Positions 30,929 to 43,496 are shown, counted from the stretch's first letter. The stretch is 64,000 nucleotides of DNA from Carnobacterium alterfunditum DSM 5972 (GCF_000744115.1 NZ_JQLG01000004.1:992001-1056000); one strand, 5' to 3'. The notes: generated by a model not told the origin, from the sequence alone. Numbers and translations are program-made.

Positions 30929-31060
30929 AATGGTTTCACGAACAAGTGACACCTATTTACTTATCCACTTCTCTGTCATCGAGCTTTTTTTTACCCTTTA
31001 TCCATGAAGCAGGCAATCACACGACTTTGCTACTGATTAGCATATATATCTTTTTATACT

Positions 31061-31110
31061 AAAAAAGGAAACAAATATATGGACACCCCCACCTATTTGT
31101 TCCCTTTCTT
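31061..31110. terminator. Terminator downstream of the rplQ operon
   Basis: AAAAAAGGAAACAAATATAT, a short loop with CACCCCC, then ACCTATTTGTTCCCTTTCTT form an interrupted stem, flanked by A and T runs. On the minus strand it lies 220 bp after rplQ. Confidence 0.6.
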
Positions 31111-31331
31111 AAGACAAAAAAAAATCACTTTCTTTTGATGAATTTACCCCTCTTGAATGAGCAATCTCAGTTCAAGAGAAGTTTCGAGCTAGACTTAGGA
31201 CCAAAGTTTATTGATCCCATCATCATAACACTCTTTACATACATCCAAAAAGTGAAGCAAATTGAACTTAACTATTTTTCATATGCACTAAATACACGCG
31301 GCAACTCGTTATTTTAGCAGCATCTTCAAAA

Positions 31332-31712
31332 TTAAACTAATTCAATAATAACCATTGGTGCAGCATCGCCGCGACGTGGTTGAGTTTTCATGATACGTGT
31401 GTATCCACCTTGACGCTCAGCGTAACGTGGAGCAACATCGCTAAATAATTTCTGTAAGACTGATTGAACAACGATATCTTCGCCTTCTTCTTTAACAGAA
31501 GCGACTTCATTGCGTACGTATTCTGCAGCTTGACGGCGTGCATGTAAATCGCCTTTTTTGCCTAAAGTAATCATCTTTTCAGTTGATTTACGGACTTCTT
31601 TAGCACGAGCTTCAGTTGTTACGATGCGTTCGTTGATGATCAAATCAGAAGTTAAGTCGCGTAGCATTGCTTTACGTTGTGAACTTGTACGTCCTAATTT
31701 ACGGTAACCCAT
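31332..31712 (-). CDS. rplQ: 50S ribosomal protein L17
   Basis: A 126-residue protein: '[20 protein letters not shown]', '[20 protein letters not shown]' and the end '[14 protein letters not shown]'. It is the last gene of the alpha operon, 26 nt after rpoA. Confidence 0.98.
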   Translation of the reverse strand: MGYRKLGRTSSQRKAMLRDLTSDLIINERIVTTEARAKEVRKSTEKMITLGKKGDLHARRQAAEYVRNEVASVKEEGEDIVVQSVLQKLFSDVAPRYAERQGGYTRIMKTQPRRGDAAPMVIIELV

Positions 31713-31738
31713 TGTACATTTCCTCCCTTGTTACAGTA

Positions 31739-32683
31739 CTAGTCGTCTTGGCGTAAGTTTAAGTCTAATTCAGCTAACTTAAATTTCACTTCTTCAAGTG
31801 ATTTACGTCCTAGATTACGTACTTTAATCATTTCAGCTTCAGTTTTATCAGTTAACTCTTGAACAGAATTGATTCCAGCACGTTTCAAACAGTTGTATGA
31901 ACGAACAGATAGATCAAGTTCTTCAATCGTCATTTCAAGCATTTTTTCTTTATGCGTTTCTTCTTTTTCTACCATGATTTCAGCTTTACGAGCTTCGTCA
32001 GTTAGATTTACAAAAACGTTTAAATGTTCTGTAAGAATTTTAGCTGCTAGACTTACAGCTTCTTCTGGACTAATTGAACCATCGGCCCAAACATCAAGTG
32101 TTAATTTGTCAGAAATATTTTTTTGACCCACTCGAGTATTCTCAACTTGATAATTCACGCGACTGACAGGGGTGTAAATTGAATCGATTGGCAATACGCC
32201 GATAGGCATATCATCTTGTTTATTATGTTCAGCTCTTACATATCCTCGTCCTGATTTTGCTGTCATGCGTATATGGAAACGTGCGCCTTCTGCAACTGTA
32301 CAAATGTACAAGTCAGGATTTAAAATTTCAACATCGCTATCATAAATGATATCGGCTGCTGTTACAACAGCTGGACCTTTAACATCGATTTCAATCGTCT
32401 TGTCTTCACCAGAATATAACTTGAGAGCAAGTTTTTTAATATTTAAAATGATTGATGTTACATCTTCAACAACACCATCGACAGTTGAAAATTCATGTAA
32501 TACACCATCAATTTGAATAGTAGTTACTGCTGCTCCTGGAAGAGAAGACAACAAAATACGACGTAGTGAGTTACCTAGCGTTGTACCATAACCGCGTTCA
32601 AGTGGTTCTACAACGAATTTACCAAACTTGGCATCATCGCTTATCTCAATCGTTTCAATTCTTGGTTTCTCAATTTCGATCAT
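31739..32683 (-). CDS. rpoA: DNA-directed RNA polymerase alpha subunit
   Basis: A 314-residue protein. The N-terminal assembly domain starts '[20 protein letters not shown]' and has '[20 protein letters not shown]'. After a linker ([13 protein letters not shown]) comes the C-terminal domain '[20 protein letters not shown]', '[20 protein letters not shown]', which binds UP elements and activators. Both domains are complete and the length is normal. Confidence 0.98.
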   Translation of the reverse strand: MIEIEKPRIETIEISDDAKFGKFVVEPLERGYGTTLGNSLRRILLSSLPGAAVTTIQIDGVLHEFSTVDGVVEDVTSIILNIKKLALKLYSGEDKTIEIDVKGPAVVTAADIIYDSDVEILNPDLYICTVAEGARFHIRMTAKSGRGYVRAEHNKQDDMPIGVLPIDSIYTPVSRVNYQVENTRVGQKNISDKLTLDVWADGSISPEEAVSLAAKILTEHLNVFVNLTDEARKAEIMVEKEETHKEKMLEMTIEELDLSVRSYNCLKRAGINSVQELTDKTEAEMIKVRNLGRKSLEEVKFKLAELDLNLRQDD

Positions 32684-32757
32684 TCTATCTATACCCCTTT
32701 CAAAACGTTAAGTTCATGTTAATGAGTGCTACCTACAATAAATGAAGCGGCTCTCAA

Positions 32758-33144
32758 TTAAACACGACGGCGTTTTGGAGGGCGGCATCCATTATGAGGA
32801 ATTGGAGTTACGTCACGAATTGCTGTAACTTCTAGACCTGTAGCTTGTAAAGAACGGATTGCTGCTTCACGACCAGAACCTGGTCCTTTAACTGCAACTT
32901 CTACAGTTTTCATTCCGTTTTCCATACTTACTTTAGCAGCTGCTTCTGCAGCCATTTGTGCTGCAAATGGAGTAGATTTTTTTGATCCGCGGAATCCTAA
33001 AGCTCCGGCTGAAGACCATGCAATCGCATTTCCATGTACATCTGTAATCATTACAATCGTATTATTAAAAGTAGAACGAATATGTGCAACTCCGCTTTCT
33101 ACATTCTTTTTAACACGACGTTTACGTGTAACTTTTTTTGCCAT
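32758..33144 (-). CDS. rpsK: 30S ribosomal protein S11
   Basis: A 128-residue protein with '[20 protein letters not shown]', '[20 protein letters not shown]' and the C-terminus '[16 protein letters not shown]'. It is part of the platform of the 30S subunit, with rpsM upstream and rpoA downstream. Confidence 0.98.
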   Translation of the reverse strand: MAKKVTRKRRVKKNVESGVAHIRSTFNNTIVMITDVHGNAIAWSSAGALGFRGSKKSTPFAAQMAAEAAAKVSMENGMKTVEVAVKGPGSGREAAIRSLQATGLEVTAIRDVTPIPHNGCRPPKRRRV

Positions 33145-33167
33145 GAGGTTACCTCCTTACTAGTGTT

Positions 33168-33533
33168 TTATTTTTTCTTGCCTGTAATTGATTTAGCTGG
33201 GCCTTTACGAGTACGCGCGTTGTTTTTCGTGTTTTGTCCACGAACTGGTAAACCACGGCGATGACGTATACCTCGGTATGATCCGATTTCAATCAATCGT
33301 TTGATATCTTGGCTTACTTCACGACGAAGGTCACCTTCAACTTTTAATTTATCAACTGTCGCACGAATAGCGTCTAATTGATCATTTGACAATTCACGTA
33401 CACGAATTTCTTCTGATACGCCAGCTTCTTTTAATATTTCTTGAGCTGTGTTTTTACCGATTCCATATATATAAGTTAGAGAAATTACTACACGTTTATC
33501 ACGCGGAACATCTACACCTGCAATACGAGCCAT
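33168..33533 (-). CDS. rpsM: 30S ribosomal protein S13
   Basis: The start [20 protein letters not shown] at ATG 33533 follows AGGAGGTG; two further codons (TTG TTA) upstream are not needed. The 121 residues include the H2TH region '[20 protein letters not shown]' and the end '[20 protein letters not shown]', which contacts the tRNA and subunit bridges. Confidence 0.98.
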   Translation of the reverse strand: MARIAGVDVPRDKRVVISLTYIYGIGKNTAQEILKEAGVSEEIRVRELSNDQLDAIRATVDKLKVEGDLRREVSQDIKRLIEIGSYRGIRHRRGLPVRGQNTKNNARTRKGPAKSITGKKK

Positions 33534-33565
33534 TAACAATTACACCTCCTGTTTTTTTAAAATGA

Positions 33566-33679
33566 TTATCCTTGGCGTTGTTTGTGTTTAGGGTTTTCGC
33601 AAATCACCATAACACGTCCTTTACGACGGATAACTTTGCATTTGTCACAAATTTTCTTTACTGATGGTCTTACTTTCAT
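33566..33679 (-). CDS. rpmJ: 50S ribosomal protein L36 (zinc-ribbon type)
   Basis: A 37-residue protein, [20 protein letters not shown], then [17 protein letters not shown]. The zinc ligands C-x2-C ... C ... H are all present, so this is the zinc-containing (C+) form. It lies between infA and rpsM as in other Firmicutes, with AGGAGG before the start. Confidence 0.97.
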   Translation of the reverse strand: MKVRPSVKKICDKCKVIRRKGRVMVICENPKHKQRQG

Positions 33680-33713
33680 GAACTATACCTCCTATTTTAT
33701 TGACGGAGTACAA

Positions 33714-33932
33714 TTATTTAAAGCGATAAGTTATGCGACCACGTGATAAATCGTACGGGGACAACTCAACTGTTACTTTGTCTCCTGGTAGGATTCTAAT
33801 GTAGTGCATTCGGATTTTACCTGAAACGTGAGCCAATACAACATGGCCATTTTCAAGTTCGACTTTAAACATTGCATTCGGCAAAGTTTCAACGACTATT
33901 CCTTCAATTTCAATGACATCGTCTTTCGCCAC
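33714..33932 (-). CDS. infA: Translation initiation factor IF-1
   Basis: GTG 33932 follows AGGAGG by 8 nt and gives (M)[18 protein letters not shown], the exact IF-1 start; the frame to 33968 adds an unlikely extension. The 72 residues form an OB fold ending '[18 protein letters not shown]'. A gap of about 260 bp to adk, with TTGACA on the minus strand near 34050, suggests that an internal promoter starts here. Confidence 0.97.
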   Translation of the reverse strand: MAKDDVIEIEGIVVETLPNAMFKVELENGHVVLAHVSGKIRMHYIRILPGDKVTVELSPYDLSRGRITYRFK

Positions 33933-34192
33933 GCCTAGTACCTCCTTAAAATTGTTTCGCATTTTCACGCGATAAACAGTGAGCGCACTTAGCCCTCACC
34001 TTCTATTTTTTTAATCTTCTTATAATAACACAACATATCAGCATTGAAATGTCAACACCTCGAATATTGTACCACAAATTAAATATAGTGACAAGTAGCC
34101 TCGCTCGATTACTAATCAAACAACTTTAATCGTGAGTTAGCTGGCAGTGATTTATATCAAGAAAATAATGAAGCCATTGTTCCTCTGTTCAA

Positions 34193-34903
<711 letters not shown>

Positions 34904-36199
34904 TTATTGTATAAAGCCTTGATAACTTTTTTTAGACATTTGACCTTCAAGTTGTCTCATAAGTTCTAATGCAACACCAACTACGATAAGTAGGCTGGTA
35001 CCACCTAGAGAAACAGATTGAGGTAAATCCCAAATGTTTGACGCAAGTATAGGCAGTATTGCAATAACACCCAGATAGACCGCTCCGACTGTACTCAACT
35101 GTGATAACGTTGTTGAAATAAAATCTTGAGTGGGTTTTCCAGGGCGCACACTAGGAATATATCCGCCTTGTTTTTGTAAATTCTCAGCGACTTTCTCTGG
35201 ATTCACTTGAATGAATGCATAGAAATAAGTAAAGACTACAATTAAAAGAGTATAAATAACTGCTCCGATTGGTTCTTGCAAATTAAAAACTTTATTTAAA
35301 ATAATAAACCACTGTGCATCTGCATTCGAAGCACTAAAGAATCCTAAGATCGTTTGTGGTGTCATAATAAATGAACTTGCAAAAATTACTGGAATAACAC
35401 CAGCTGAATTTACTTTTAACGGCAAGTGAGTGTCCTGACCTGAGCCAGCTGAGCGTTTTGAGTATTGAACAGGAATCTTTCTTTTTGCATTTTCGACATA
35501 AACGACGGTTACAACAATTGCTACAAAAGCAATGGCAATTAAGACCGAGAAGAGAATAGCTTGCGCCATTTCATCTCCAGCATTTCTTATTTGCGAATTG
35601 TAAAAGCCACTTAAATCAGAAGGTACTCGAGCAATGATACCTGAAAAGATAATCATTGATATCCCGTTACCAAAGCCTTTAACTGTAATTTGCTCACCAA
35701 GCCACATAACCAACATTGTTCCGGCAGTTAGCATAACGGCAATCATAAGGTAAGTATCCGTGCCGGGATTGAGAACCAATCCAGATCCCGTTAGAGCGTT
35801 AAATCCGTACGAGATACCGATTGCTTGAACAAAAGCCAAACCAACCGTTAAGTATCTTGTAACTTGATTTAATTTTCTACGACCTACTTCGCCTTGTTTT
35901 GCCCATTCAGCAAGCTTAGGAATAATATCCATCTGTAACAGTTGAACAACAATTGAGGCGGTGATATACGGAGAAACACCTAGCGCAAAAATAGAATAAC
36001 TGTCTAATGCTCCCCCACCAAATGTATTTAACAAACTGAACAAAGAACTATTTGAGGATAGATCTTGTAAAGCAGCCGCATTAACACCGGGAACCGTTAT
36101 TTTGGTTCCAAGTCTGAATACGATCAAAATACTTAAAGTGAAGAGAATTCTACTTCGAATGTCCTTTGCTTTAAAGGACTCTATAAGTAGTTTGATCAT
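34904..36199 (-). CDS. secY: Protein translocase subunit SecY
   Basis: A 431-residue membrane protein with ten predicted segments. It starts 'MIKLLIESFKAKDIRSRILF' and contains the plug-region 'VPGVNAAALQDL', 'SIFALGVSPYITASIVVQLL' and the cytosolic loop 'GGYIPSVRPGKPTQDFI', which contacts ribosome and SecA. It begins directly after rplO (no gap). The length and order are normal. Confidence 0.98.
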   Translation of the reverse strand: MIKLLIESFKAKDIRSRILFTLSILIVFRLGTKITVPGVNAAALQDLSSNSSLFSLLNTFGGGALDSYSIFALGVSPYITASIVVQLLQMDIIPKLAEWAKQGEVGRRKLNQVTRYLTVGLAFVQAIGISYGFNALTGSGLVLNPGTDTYLMIAVMLTAGTMLVMWLGEQITVKGFGNGISMIIFSGIIARVPSDLSGFYNSQIRNAGDEMAQAILFSVLIAIAFVAIVVTVVYVENAKRKIPVQYSKRSAGSGQDTHLPLKVNSAGVIPVIFASSFIMTPQTILGFFSASNADAQWFIILNKVFNLQEPIGAVIYTLLIVVFTYFYAFIQVNPEKVAENLQKQGGYIPSVRPGKPTQDFISTTLSQLSTVGAVYLGVIAILPILASNIWDLPQSVSLGGTSLLIVVGVALELMRQLEGQMSKKSYQGFIQ

Positions 36200-36640
36200 T
36201 TAGATCACCTCAATTGAACCACCAGCAGCTTCAATAGCTTCTTTAGCTGCTTTGGAGAATTTGCTTGCTTGAACAGTAAGTTTACGTTCAACTTTACCAT
36301 TACCCAAAACTTTAATCCCTGATTTTTCAGATTTGACAACTTTTGTTTCTATGAATAATGCTGGTGTTACGATTGTTCCATCTTCGAAGCGGTTTAGAGC
36401 ATCAAGATTCACAACAGCAAATTCTTTACGATTGATATTTGTAAATCCACGTTTTGGTACACGACGGAATAATGGTGTTTGTCCACCTTCAAATCCTAAA
36501 CGTACGCCACCACCTGAACGAGAGTTTTGTCCTTTTTGGCCACGACCTGATGTTTTACCGTTACCTGATGAAGTCCCACGTCCAACGCGATTACGCACTT
36601 TACGAGATCCTTCTGCGGGTTGTAATTCATGAAGTTTCAT
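36200..36640 (-). CDS. rplO: 50S ribosomal protein L15
   Basis: A 146-residue protein starting '[20 protein letters not shown]', with the Gly-rich '[20 protein letters not shown]' and '[17 protein letters not shown]'. It lies between rpmD and secY. Confidence 0.98.
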   Translation of the reverse strand: MKLHELQPAEGSRKVRNRVGRGTSSGNGKTSGRGQKGQNSRSGGGVRLGFEGGQTPLFRRVPKRGFTNINRKEFAVVNLDALNRFEDGTIVTPALFIETKVVKSEKSGIKVLGNGKVERKLTVQASKFSKAAKEAIEAAGGSIEVI

Positions 36641-36683
36641 ATAGATTAGGCACCTCCTTAAATTAAAGTTTACTTACTTGTTC

Positions 36684-36863
36684 TCATACTTCTTTAACGT
36701 CAACTAAATGTGAGATTGTCTTTACCATACCAACAATAGCTTCGTTGGCAGGTTTAACTACAGTACTGTTGATTTTTTTCAAGCCAAGAGCTTTAACTGT
36801 ATCTCTTTGGTTTTGAGGACGTCCGATAATGCTACGTTTTAAAGTGATTTCTAAATTAGCCAT
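36684..36863 (-). CDS. rpmD: 50S ribosomal protein L30
   Basis: A 59-residue protein read directly from the sequence: [20 protein letters not shown], then [20 protein letters not shown] and a short tail ending VDVKEV. It matches L30 in length and in 'IGRP.....TV.ALGL.K'. The ribosome binding site AGGAGGACATT lies before the ATG. It sits between rpsE and rplO as expected. Confidence 0.97.
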   Translation of the reverse strand: MANLEITLKRSIIGRPQNQRDTVKALGLKKINSTVVKPANEAIVGMVKTISHLVDVKEV

Positions 36864-36878
36864 TTCTTAATGTCCTCC

Positions 36879-37379
36879 TTATCCTATAATTTCTTCTACA
36901 GTTTTACCGCGAAGTTTTGCAACATCTTCAACGCGTTTCAATTGTAGTAGGCCATCAACAGTTGCACGAATCATATTGATTGGTGTACTTGAACCTAATG
37001 ATTTGCTTGTTACGTCTGCAACTCCAGCTAATTCCAATACGGCACGTACGGGACCACCAGCAGAAACTCCAGAACCGGCAACAGCAGGTTTGATTATGAT
37101 GTTACCGCCGCTATAACGACCAATAACTGCGTGAGGAATCGTAGTATCAACCATAGGTACTACAATAAGATTCTTCTTAGCATCTTCAATTGCTTTACGG
37201 ATAGCTTCTGGTACTTCTTGTGCTTTACCAGTACCGAAACCTACGTGTCCGTTTTTATCTCCGACAACAACAATAGCAGCAAAACGTAAACGACGTCCAC
37301 CTTTTACAACTTTAGTTACGCGATTGATTGAAACGACACGATCTTCTAATTCCAAATGTGTTGGATCGATGTAAACCAT
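36879..37379 (-). CDS. rpsE: 30S ribosomal protein S5
   Basis: A 166-residue protein with '[20 protein letters not shown]', '[20 protein letters not shown]' and '[20 protein letters not shown]'. The loop at 'RVTKVVKGG' is wild-type for spectinomycin binding (V-x-K-V-V-K-G-G). Start ATG has AAAGGAGG upstream. Confidence 0.98.
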   Translation of the reverse strand: MVYIDPTHLELEDRVVSINRVTKVVKGGRRLRFAAIVVVGDKNGHVGFGTGKAQEVPEAIRKAIEDAKKNLIVVPMVDTTIPHAVIGRYSGGNIIIKPAVAGSGVSAGGPVRAVLELAGVADVTSKSLGSSTPINMIRATVDGLLQLKRVEDVAKLRGKTVEEIIG

Positions 37380-37399
37380 GTGTGGTATTCCTCCTTTTT

Positions 37400-37756
37400 T
37401 TAAAATTCTAGTCCATTTTCGCGTGCAGCTTCAGCTAAAGCTTGAACACGGCCATGGTAAAGGTATCCACCACGGTCAAAGACTACTTCTTTAATACCTT
37501 TTTCTACAGCACTTTTAGCGATAGCTGTACCAACAGCTGAAGCTTGTGCTGATTTTGTTTCACCTGAAACTTCTTTGTCTAATGAAGATGCACTTGCTAG
37601 CGTTACACCCGCTACGTCATCAATAAGTTGAGCGTAGATGTTTTTATTAGAACGGAACACGTTTAAGCGTGGGCACTCTGCAGTACCAGAAATTTTAGAA
37701 CGTACACGACTATGTCTTTTCAGACGTAGTTTGTTTTTGTCTGGTTTTGTAATCAC
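37400..37756 (-). CDS. rplR: 50S ribosomal protein L18
   Basis: GTG 37756 is placed 6 nt after AGAGGTG and gives (M)[20 protein letters not shown], the usual L18 start; a GTG 9 nt further upstream lies in the ribosome binding site. The 118 residues end '[20 protein letters not shown]' and a short tail. It binds 5S rRNA. Confidence 0.97.
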   Translation of the reverse strand: MITKPDKNKLRLKRHSRVRSKISGTAECPRLNVFRSNKNIYAQLIDDVAGVTLASASSLDKEVSGETKSAQASAVGTAIAKSAVEKGIKEVVFDRGGYLYHGRVQALAEAARENGLEF

Positions 37757-37805
37757 AATTGTCACCTCTTTAATTTTATGTTTGATTCTTTAGGCAGCCA
37801 GGCTA

Positions 37806-38342
37806 TTATTTACCTGTTTTACCTTCTTTACGACGTACAACTTCGTCAGAATAACGAATTCCTTTACCTTTGTAAGGTTCAGGTGGACGCATACTACGAA
37901 TGTTAGCAGCTAAAGCGCCAACTTTCTCTTTGTTCGTTCCTTTAACTACTACTTTAGTATTTGCAGGAACTTCAACAGTTATTCCAGCTTCTGGAATAAA
38001 TTCTACAGGATGAGAGTAACCAACGTTCAATACAAGTTTTTCACCTTGTATTTGTGCGCGGTAACCAACACCAACTAATTCTAATGTTTTTTCAAAACCA
38101 ACAGTTACACCAACAATCATGTTGTTTAAATTAGCACGCATTGTGCCATGTAGTGCACGATTTACTTTCAAGTCATTTGGACGAGAGAAGTTAATTTCGT
38201 TGTCTTCTACATTCATTGTGATAACCGGGCTGAAAGAACGACTCAATTCACCTTTTGGTCCCTTAACGGTAACGATGTCCTCATTACGAGTAACCGTTAC
38301 GCCTTCAGGGATAGTGATTGTTTTATTACCTATACGGCTCAT
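37806..38342 (-). CDS. rplF: 50S ribosomal protein L6
   Basis: A 178-residue protein: '[20 protein letters not shown]', '[20 protein letters not shown]' and '[20 protein letters not shown]', the C-terminal rRNA-binding signature. Confidence 0.98.
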   Translation of the reverse strand: MSRIGNKTITIPEGVTVTRNEDIVTVKGPKGELSRSFSPVITMNVEDNEINFSRPNDLKVNRALHGTMRANLNNMIVGVTVGFEKTLELVGVGYRAQIQGEKLVLNVGYSHPVEFIPEAGITVEVPANTKVVVKGTNKEKVGALAANIRSMRPPEPYKGKGIRYSDEVVRRKEGKTGK

Positions 38343-38373
38343 AGCAATACACCTCCTTGATTATTCTTACTAA

Positions 38374-38772
38374 TTACCAAACGTAAGCGATTATTTCGCC
38401 ACCGATATTTTTTGTTCTTGCTTCTTTATCTGTAATAACACCTTCAGAAGTTGATACGATCGCAATACCAAGTCCGTTAAGAACTTTAGGTACTTCGCCA
38501 GCTTTAGCGTAAACGCGCAAACCTGGTTTAGAGATACGTTTCAATCCTGTGATAACACGTTCGTTATCTTTTCCGTATTTTAAGAAAACGCGGATGATGC
38601 CTTGTTTGTCATCTTCCATGTATTCAACGTTTTTAATAAAACCTTCACGTTTCAAAATGTTAGCAATGTCTTTTTTAATTTTTGATGCAGGTGCTTCTAA
38701 TGACTCGTGACGTGCTTGGTTAGCATTACGTACGCGAGTTAAAAAATCTGCAATCGGATCTGTCATGACCAT
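38374..38772 (-). CDS. rpsH: 30S ribosomal protein S8
   Basis: A 132-residue protein: '[20 protein letters not shown]' at the start and '[20 protein letters not shown]' near the end. The first ATG after AGGAGG was used; a second in-frame ATG two codons later is possible. Confidence 0.98.
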   Translation of the reverse strand: MVMTDPIADFLTRVRNANQARHESLEAPASKIKKDIANILKREGFIKNVEYMEDDKQGIIRVFLKYGKDNERVITGLKRISKPGLRVYAKAGEVPKVLNGLGIAIVSTSEGVITDKEARTKNIGGEIIAYVW

Positions 38773-38803
38773 TGAATTTAGCCTCCTTTATGCGAGTATC
38801 GTA

Positions 38804-38989
38804 TTACCAGCTTGCTTTTTTCATGCCTGGAATTTGTCCTTTATAGGCAAGTTCACGGACGCAAATACGGCAAAGTTTAAATTTGCGGTAAACTGAGTGT
38901 GGGCGTCCACAGCGTTCACAACGAGTATATGCTTGAGTTGAGAATTTAGCAGGGCGTTTGTTTTTAGCAATTAGTGATTTTTTAGCCAC
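38804..38989 (-). CDS. rpsN: 30S ribosomal protein S14, type Z
   Basis: A 61-residue short form with the zinc motif '[20 protein letters not shown]' (two CxxC pairs), as in zinc-containing S14 of Gram-positive bacteria. It lies between rplE and rpsH. A zinc-free paralogue, if present, would be elsewhere and under Zur. Confidence 0.98.
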   Translation of the reverse strand: MAKKSLIAKNKRPAKFSTQAYTRCERCGRPHSVYRKFKLCRICVRELAYKGQIPGMKKASW

Positions 38990-39007
38990 GTAGTTCGCCT
39001 CCTATTA

Positions 39008-39547
39008 TTATTTTTGGAATGGCATTCCAAGTTGTGTTAAAAGTTCACGAGATTCTTCATCTGTATTAGCAGTAGTTACAATAACAATGTCCATTCCGCG
39101 AGTTTTGTCTACTTTATCGTAGTCAACTTCCGGGAAGATTAATTGTTCTTTAACTCCTAATGTGTAGTTACCTCGTCCATCAAAAGATTTATTGCTTATT
39201 CCGTGAAAATCACGTACACGAGGAAGTGAAACAGAAACCAATTTATCTAAGAAATCGTACATTCTGTCTCCACGTAGTGTTACTTTAGTTCCAATTGGCA
39301 TACCTTCGCGTAAACGGAAGCCAGCAATTGATTTTTTAGCTTTAGTGATCAATGGTTTTTGACCAGAAATTACTGTTAATTCTTCAACAGCTTTATCTAA
39401 GTTTTTAGCATTTGATACAGCATCACCCACACCCATGTTAATAACGATTTTATTTACTTGAGGTGTTTGCATGATTGATTTGTAACCAAATTTTTCTACC
39501 ATTGATGGTGTTACTTCTTTGATATACTTTTCTTTAAGGCGGTTCAT
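39008..39547 (-). CDS. rplE: 50S ribosomal protein L5
   Basis: The start at ATG 39547 gives [20 protein letters not shown] and 179 residues, the normal L5 length, with AGGAGG 10 nt upstream; an ATG 9 nt earlier abuts the ribosome binding site. '[19 protein letters not shown]' and '[20 protein letters not shown]' are typical. It binds 5S rRNA. Confidence 0.97.
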   Translation of the reverse strand: MNRLKEKYIKEVTPSMVEKFGYKSIMQTPQVNKIVINMGVGDAVSNAKNLDKAVEELTVISGQKPLITKAKKSIAGFRLREGMPIGTKVTLRGDRMYDFLDKLVSVSLPRVRDFHGISNKSFDGRGNYTLGVKEQLIFPEVDYDKVDKTRGMDIVIVTTANTDEESRELLTQLGMPFQK

Positions 39548-39573
39548 GAAGTTCATACCTCCTTCCTTATCTA

Positions 39574-39885
39574 TTATTTATCTAAAACTTCACCGGTTTT
39601 TTTAGAAATACGTACTTTTTTACCTTCTTCTACTTTAAAGCCAACACGAGTTGGTTCGCCAGTTGAAGCATCTATAAGCATAACATTCGAAACGTGTATA
39701 GGGGCTTCCATTTCAATGATTCCACCTTGTGGATTCGCTGAATTAGGTTTTTGATGTTTTTTCATAACATTAACGCCTTCTACGATTACACGATCTTTTT
39801 TAGGAAAAGCTTTTAATACAACAGCTTCGGTCCCTTTGTCTTTGCCAGTAATAACTTTTACTTTATCACCTGTTTTAATGTACAT
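39574..39885 (-). CDS. rplX: 50S ribosomal protein L24
   Basis: A 103-residue KOW protein: '[20 protein letters not shown]', '[14 protein letters not shown]' and '[19 protein letters not shown]'. It is an early 50S assembly initiator. Confidence 0.98.
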   Translation of the reverse strand: MYIKTGDKVKVITGKDKGTEAVVLKAFPKKDRVIVEGVNVMKKHQKPNSANPQGGIIEMEAPIHVSNVMLIDASTGEPTRVGFKVEEGKKVRISKKTGEVLDK

Positions 39886-39920
39886 GTCTTACACGCACCT
39901 CCTTTGTGGATGGTAAATTA

Positions 39921-40322
<402 letters not shown>

Positions 40323-40338
40323 TTATTTGTTGTAAACC

Positions 40339-40605
40339 TTAAATAGTAACAGATTCTTCAACAACTTCTAATAAACGGAAATGTTTAGTAGATGATAACG
40401 GACGAGTTTCCATAATTTTTACGATATCGCCAATTTTGGCAGTACTGTTTTCATCATGTGCTTTATATTTTTTAGAGTATTTAATACGTTTACCGTAACG
40501 GCTGTGTTTCTTTTGAGTTTCAATTACGACAACAATTGTTTTATCCATTTTGTCAGAAACGACACGACCTTGATATACTTTGCGTTGGTTACGTTCTTCG
40601 CTCAT
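40339..40605 (-). CDS. rpsQ: 30S ribosomal protein S17
   Basis: ATG 40605 follows AGGAGG and gives [20 protein letters not shown]. The 88 residues include '[20 protein letters not shown]'. The frame continuing to 40632 runs through the ribosome binding site and is not used. Confidence 0.97.
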   Translation of the reverse strand: MSEERNQRKVYQGRVVSDKMDKTIVVVIETQKKHSRYGKRIKYSKKYKAHDENSTAKIGDIVKIMETRPLSSTKHFRLLEVVEESVTI

Positions 40606-40632
40606 TGTACGGTGACCTCCTTTGCCAATCAA

Positions 40633-40827
40633 CTATTTTTGTAATTCCGCTTGACGTAACGCAGTTTTAATGCGTGCAATCGATTTGCGAACTTCACTTA
40701 AGCGAGCAGTATTTTCTAGTTGGCCAGTAGCTAACTGGAATCTTAGATTGAATAACTCTTCTTTAAATGCTTTTTCTTTTTCAACCATTTCAGCAGTGGT
40801 TAACTCTTTAAGTTCATTAGCTTTCAT
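40633..40827 (-). CDS. rpmC: 50S ribosomal protein L29
   Basis: A 64-residue protein, [20 protein letters not shown] with '[20 protein letters not shown]'. ATG 40827 lies within the last codons of rplP (11-nt overlap), the common arrangement, and follows GGTGG. Confidence 0.97.
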   Translation of the reverse strand: MKANELKELTTAEMVEKEKAFKEELFNLRFQLATGQLENTARLSEVRKSIARIKTALRQAELQK

Positions 40828-41251
40828 TCGATTCACCACCAATTTCTTTACGTTTTACAATCTTAGTTTTAATGGGAAGTTTATGAGAAGCTAAACGAAG
40901 TGCTTCACGAGCTACTTCTTCTGAAACTCCATCAACTTCAAACATGATTTTACCACGTTTTACTGGTGAGACCCAACCTTCAGGTGCCCCTTTACCAGAA
41001 CCCATACGAACTCCAATAGCTTTAGACGTATATGATTTATGAGGGAAGATTTTAATCCATACTTTCCCACCACGTTTCATGTAACGTGTCATTGCGATAC
41101 GAGATGCTTCAATCTGACGGTTTGTGATCCATTTTGACTCTAGAGCCTGTAAACCCCATTCACCAAAAGTTACTTCTTTCCCACCTTTAGCTTCACCGCG
41201 CATTTTACCTCTAAACTCACGACGGAATTTTACACGTTTAGGTACTAACAT
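40817..41251 (-). CDS. rplP: 50S ribosomal protein L16
   Basis: A 144-residue protein: '[20 protein letters not shown]', '[20 protein letters not shown]' and '[20 protein letters not shown]'. It shapes the A site of the 50S subunit. Confidence 0.98.
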   Translation of the reverse strand: MLVPKRVKFRREFRGKMRGEAKGGKEVTFGEWGLQALESKWITNRQIEASRIAMTRYMKRGGKVWIKIFPHKSYTSKAIGVRMGSGKGAPEGWVSPVKRGKIMFEVDGVSEEVAREALRLASHKLPIKTKIVKRKEIGGESNES

Positions 41252-41253
41252 GA

Positions 41254-41910
41254 TTATTTCCCTCCTTTCTCAGTGTTCTTTTTTACAGGAAGAACTTCTC
41301 CACGGTAGATCCAAACTTTGATGCCTAGTTTACCGTAAGTTGTAGCTGCTTCTTCCCATGCGTAGTCGATATCGGCACGCAATGTATGAAGTGGAACAGT
41401 TCCTTCTGAATGTGTTTCGCTACGAGCGATATCTGCACCATTTAAACGGCCAGAAACCATTGTTTTGATTCCTTTAGCTCCAGAACGCATTGTGCGTTGG
41501 ATAGCTTGTTTTTGAGCACGACGGAAAGCAACACGGCTTTCTAGTTGAGTAGCAATTCCTTCAGCAACTAATTTAGCGTCTAAGTCAGGGCGTTTGATTT
41601 CCACGATGTTGATGTGAACTCGTTTGCCTGTTAAATCATTTAATTTTTTACGTAATGCATCAACTTCAGATCCACCTTTACCAATTACCATTCCTGGTTT
41701 AGCAGTGTGTACTGAAACGTTAACACGGTTAGCAGCACGTTCAATTTCAACTTTAGAAACAGAAGCTTCGCTTAGTTTTTTTGCAATATATTCGCGGATA
41801 GCGATATCTTCGTGTAAAAAGTTTGCAAAATCTTTTTCTGCATACCATTTAGAATCCCAATCGCGGATAATACCTACACGTAAGCCTGTTGGATTAATTT
41901 TTTGACCCAC
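41254..41910 (-). CDS. rpsC: 30S ribosomal protein S3
   Basis: A 218-residue protein: '[20 protein letters not shown]', the KH-domain GxxG '[18 protein letters not shown]' and '[20 protein letters not shown]'. It lines the mRNA entry channel. Confidence 0.98.
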   Translation of the reverse strand: MGQKINPTGLRVGIIRDWDSKWYAEKDFANFLHEDIAIREYIAKKLSEASVSKVEIERAANRVNVSVHTAKPGMVIGKGGSEVDALRKKLNDLTGKRVHINIVEIKRPDLDAKLVAEGIATQLESRVAFRRAQKQAIQRTMRSGAKGIKTMVSGRLNGADIARSETHSEGTVPLHTLRADIDYAWEEAATTYGKLGIKVWIYRGEVLPVKKNTEKGGK

Positions 41911-41913
41911 AGA

Positions 41914-42270
41914 TTACCCCTCCTTTTTTTCAGATACCACAACTGTAATGTGGCTTGTGCGTTTCAAGATTGGAGCAGCTGAACCTTTTGCACGTGGACG
42001 GAAACGTTTCATCGTTGGTCCTTCGTTAACATAAGCTTCGCTTACTACCAAGTTTTCTACGTCTAAATCGTAGTTATGTTCTGCGTTAGCAATTGCTGAC
42101 ATCAAAACTTTTTCGATTGCTGGTGAAGCACCGCGTGGAGTGAATTTCAAAATTGAAATTGCCTCCCCGATGCTCTTCCCTCTAATAAGATCGACAACTA
42201 AACGAACTTTACGAGCTGCAATGCGAACAGTTTTTGCAGTTGCCTTAGCTTCTGTAATTTGTTCTGCCAT
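41914..42270 (-). CDS. rplV: 50S ribosomal protein L22
   Basis: A 118-residue protein: '[20 protein letters not shown]' and the exit-tunnel loop '[20 protein letters not shown]' with normal length, so no macrolide-resistance insertion or deletion is seen. Confidence 0.98.
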   Translation of the reverse strand: MAEQITEAKATAKTVRIAARKVRLVVDLIRGKSIGEAISILKFTPRGASPAIEKVLMSAIANAEHNYDLDVENLVVSEAYVNEGPTMKRFRPRAKGSAAPILKRTSHITVVVSEKKEG

Positions 42271-42293
42271 ATCGAGTTATCCTCCTCTCAAAA

Positions 42294-42572
42294 TTAACGT
42301 TTAGTTTTTTTATCATCCGCAGTGTGACCGCGGTATGTTCTTGTTGGTGCAAATTCACCTAATTTGTGTCCGACCATGTCTTCTTGAATATAAACTGGTA
42401 CATGTTTACGACCATCATAGACTGCGATTGTGTAACCAATGAAACTCGGGAAAATTGTTGAACGACGTGACCAAGTTTTAACGACAGATTTCTTTCCGCT
42501 TTCAGCCAGTGCATTCATTTTTTTCATTAAGTGTTCATCGACAAAAGGTCCTTTTTTAAGACTACGACCCAT
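42294..42572 (-). CDS. rpsS: 30S ribosomal protein S19
   Basis: ATG 42572 follows GGAGG and gives [20 protein letters not shown]; 92 residues, ending '[20 protein letters not shown]'. The frame to 42590 includes the ribosome binding site and is not used. Confidence 0.97.
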   Translation of the reverse strand: MGRSLKKGPFVDEHLMKKMNALAESGKKSVVKTWSRRSTIFPSFIGYTIAVYDGRKHVPVYIQEDMVGHKLGEFAPTRTYRGHTADDKKTKR

Positions 42573-42626
42573 GGGTGAACCTCCTTCCATTCCTTAGGAA
42601 AGTTGGAAAAACCAACTAACCTGATT

Positions 42627-43460
42627 TTATTTTGTTTTACGACGACGAGTGATAAATTTACTTGATTGAGATTTTTTATTACGTGTTTTATATCCAAGAG
42701 CAGGTTTACCCCAAGGAGTCATTGGACCAACATGTCCGATAGGAGCTTTACCTTCACCACCACCGTGTGGGTGATCGTTCGGGTTCATTACAGATCCACG
42801 AACAGTTGGGCGTTTGCCTAACCAGCGAGAACGTCCGGCTTTACCAATATTGATCAATTCATGTTGTTCATTACCAACTGAACCGATTGTTGCGCGACAA
42901 GTTCCTAAAATCAAACGAACTTCACTTGAATTTAAGCGGATCATTACGTATTTGCCTTCTTTACCTAACACTTGCGCGCTAGTTCCAGCAGAACGAATCA
43001 ATTGTCCACCTTTTCCAGGTTTCATTTCAATATTATGGATCACAGTACCAGCAGGAATGTTATCTAACATAAGAGTATTTCCAACTTTGATATCTGTAGT
43101 ATCTCCTGAAATGATTTGTTGTCCTACTTGAATTCCTTTAGGAGCAATGATGTAAGTTTTAACACCATCGACATATTGTACTAATGCGATATTTGCTGTA
43201 CGATTTGGATCGTATTCAATAGTTTTGATGATACCAACGATACCGTCTTTATTACGTTTAAAGTCAATTACACGGTAATTACGTTTATGTCCACCACCAC
43301 GGTGACGTACCATAATTTTACCAGCATTATTACGACCGGCTTTTCTTCTGTTTGGTTCTAACAATGTCTTTTCAGGCGTTGTTGAAGTGATTTCTGCGAA
43401 ATCAGAACCAGTCATATTACGACGGCCGTTTGTGGTTGGTTTATACTTTTTGATTCCCAC
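42627..43460 (-). CDS. rplB: 50S ribosomal protein L2
   Basis: A 277-residue protein: '[20 protein letters not shown]', '[20 protein letters not shown]' and the peptidyl-transferase-centre loop '[18 protein letters not shown]' with the conserved His. Confidence 0.98.
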   Translation of the reverse strand: MGIKKYKPTTNGRRNMTGSDFAEITSTTPEKTLLEPNRRKAGRNNAGKIMVRHRGGGHKRNYRVIDFKRNKDGIVGIIKTIEYDPNRTANIALVQYVDGVKTYIIAPKGIQVGQQIISGDTTDIKVGNTLMLDNIPAGTVIHNIEMKPGKGGQLIRSAGTSAQVLGKEGKYVMIRLNSSEVRLILGTCRATIGSVGNEQHELINIGKAGRSRWLGKRPTVRGSVMNPNDHPHGGGEGKAPIGHVGPMTPWGKPALGYKTRNKKSQSSKFITRRRKTK

Positions 43461-43496
43461 GTGTTTTCCCTCCCGATGTTTATTTTAGAGCTTTAA

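Noticed and set aside
31135-31317. 60-codon plus-strand ORF near the rplQ terminator (MMNLPLLNEQSQFKRSFELD), with a tail weakly like EcfT
   Set aside because: There is no ribosome binding site and it starts in a T-rich stretch after a terminator. The similarity of 'SYALNTRG' to the EcfT A-R-G motif is too short to support even a pseudogene call.
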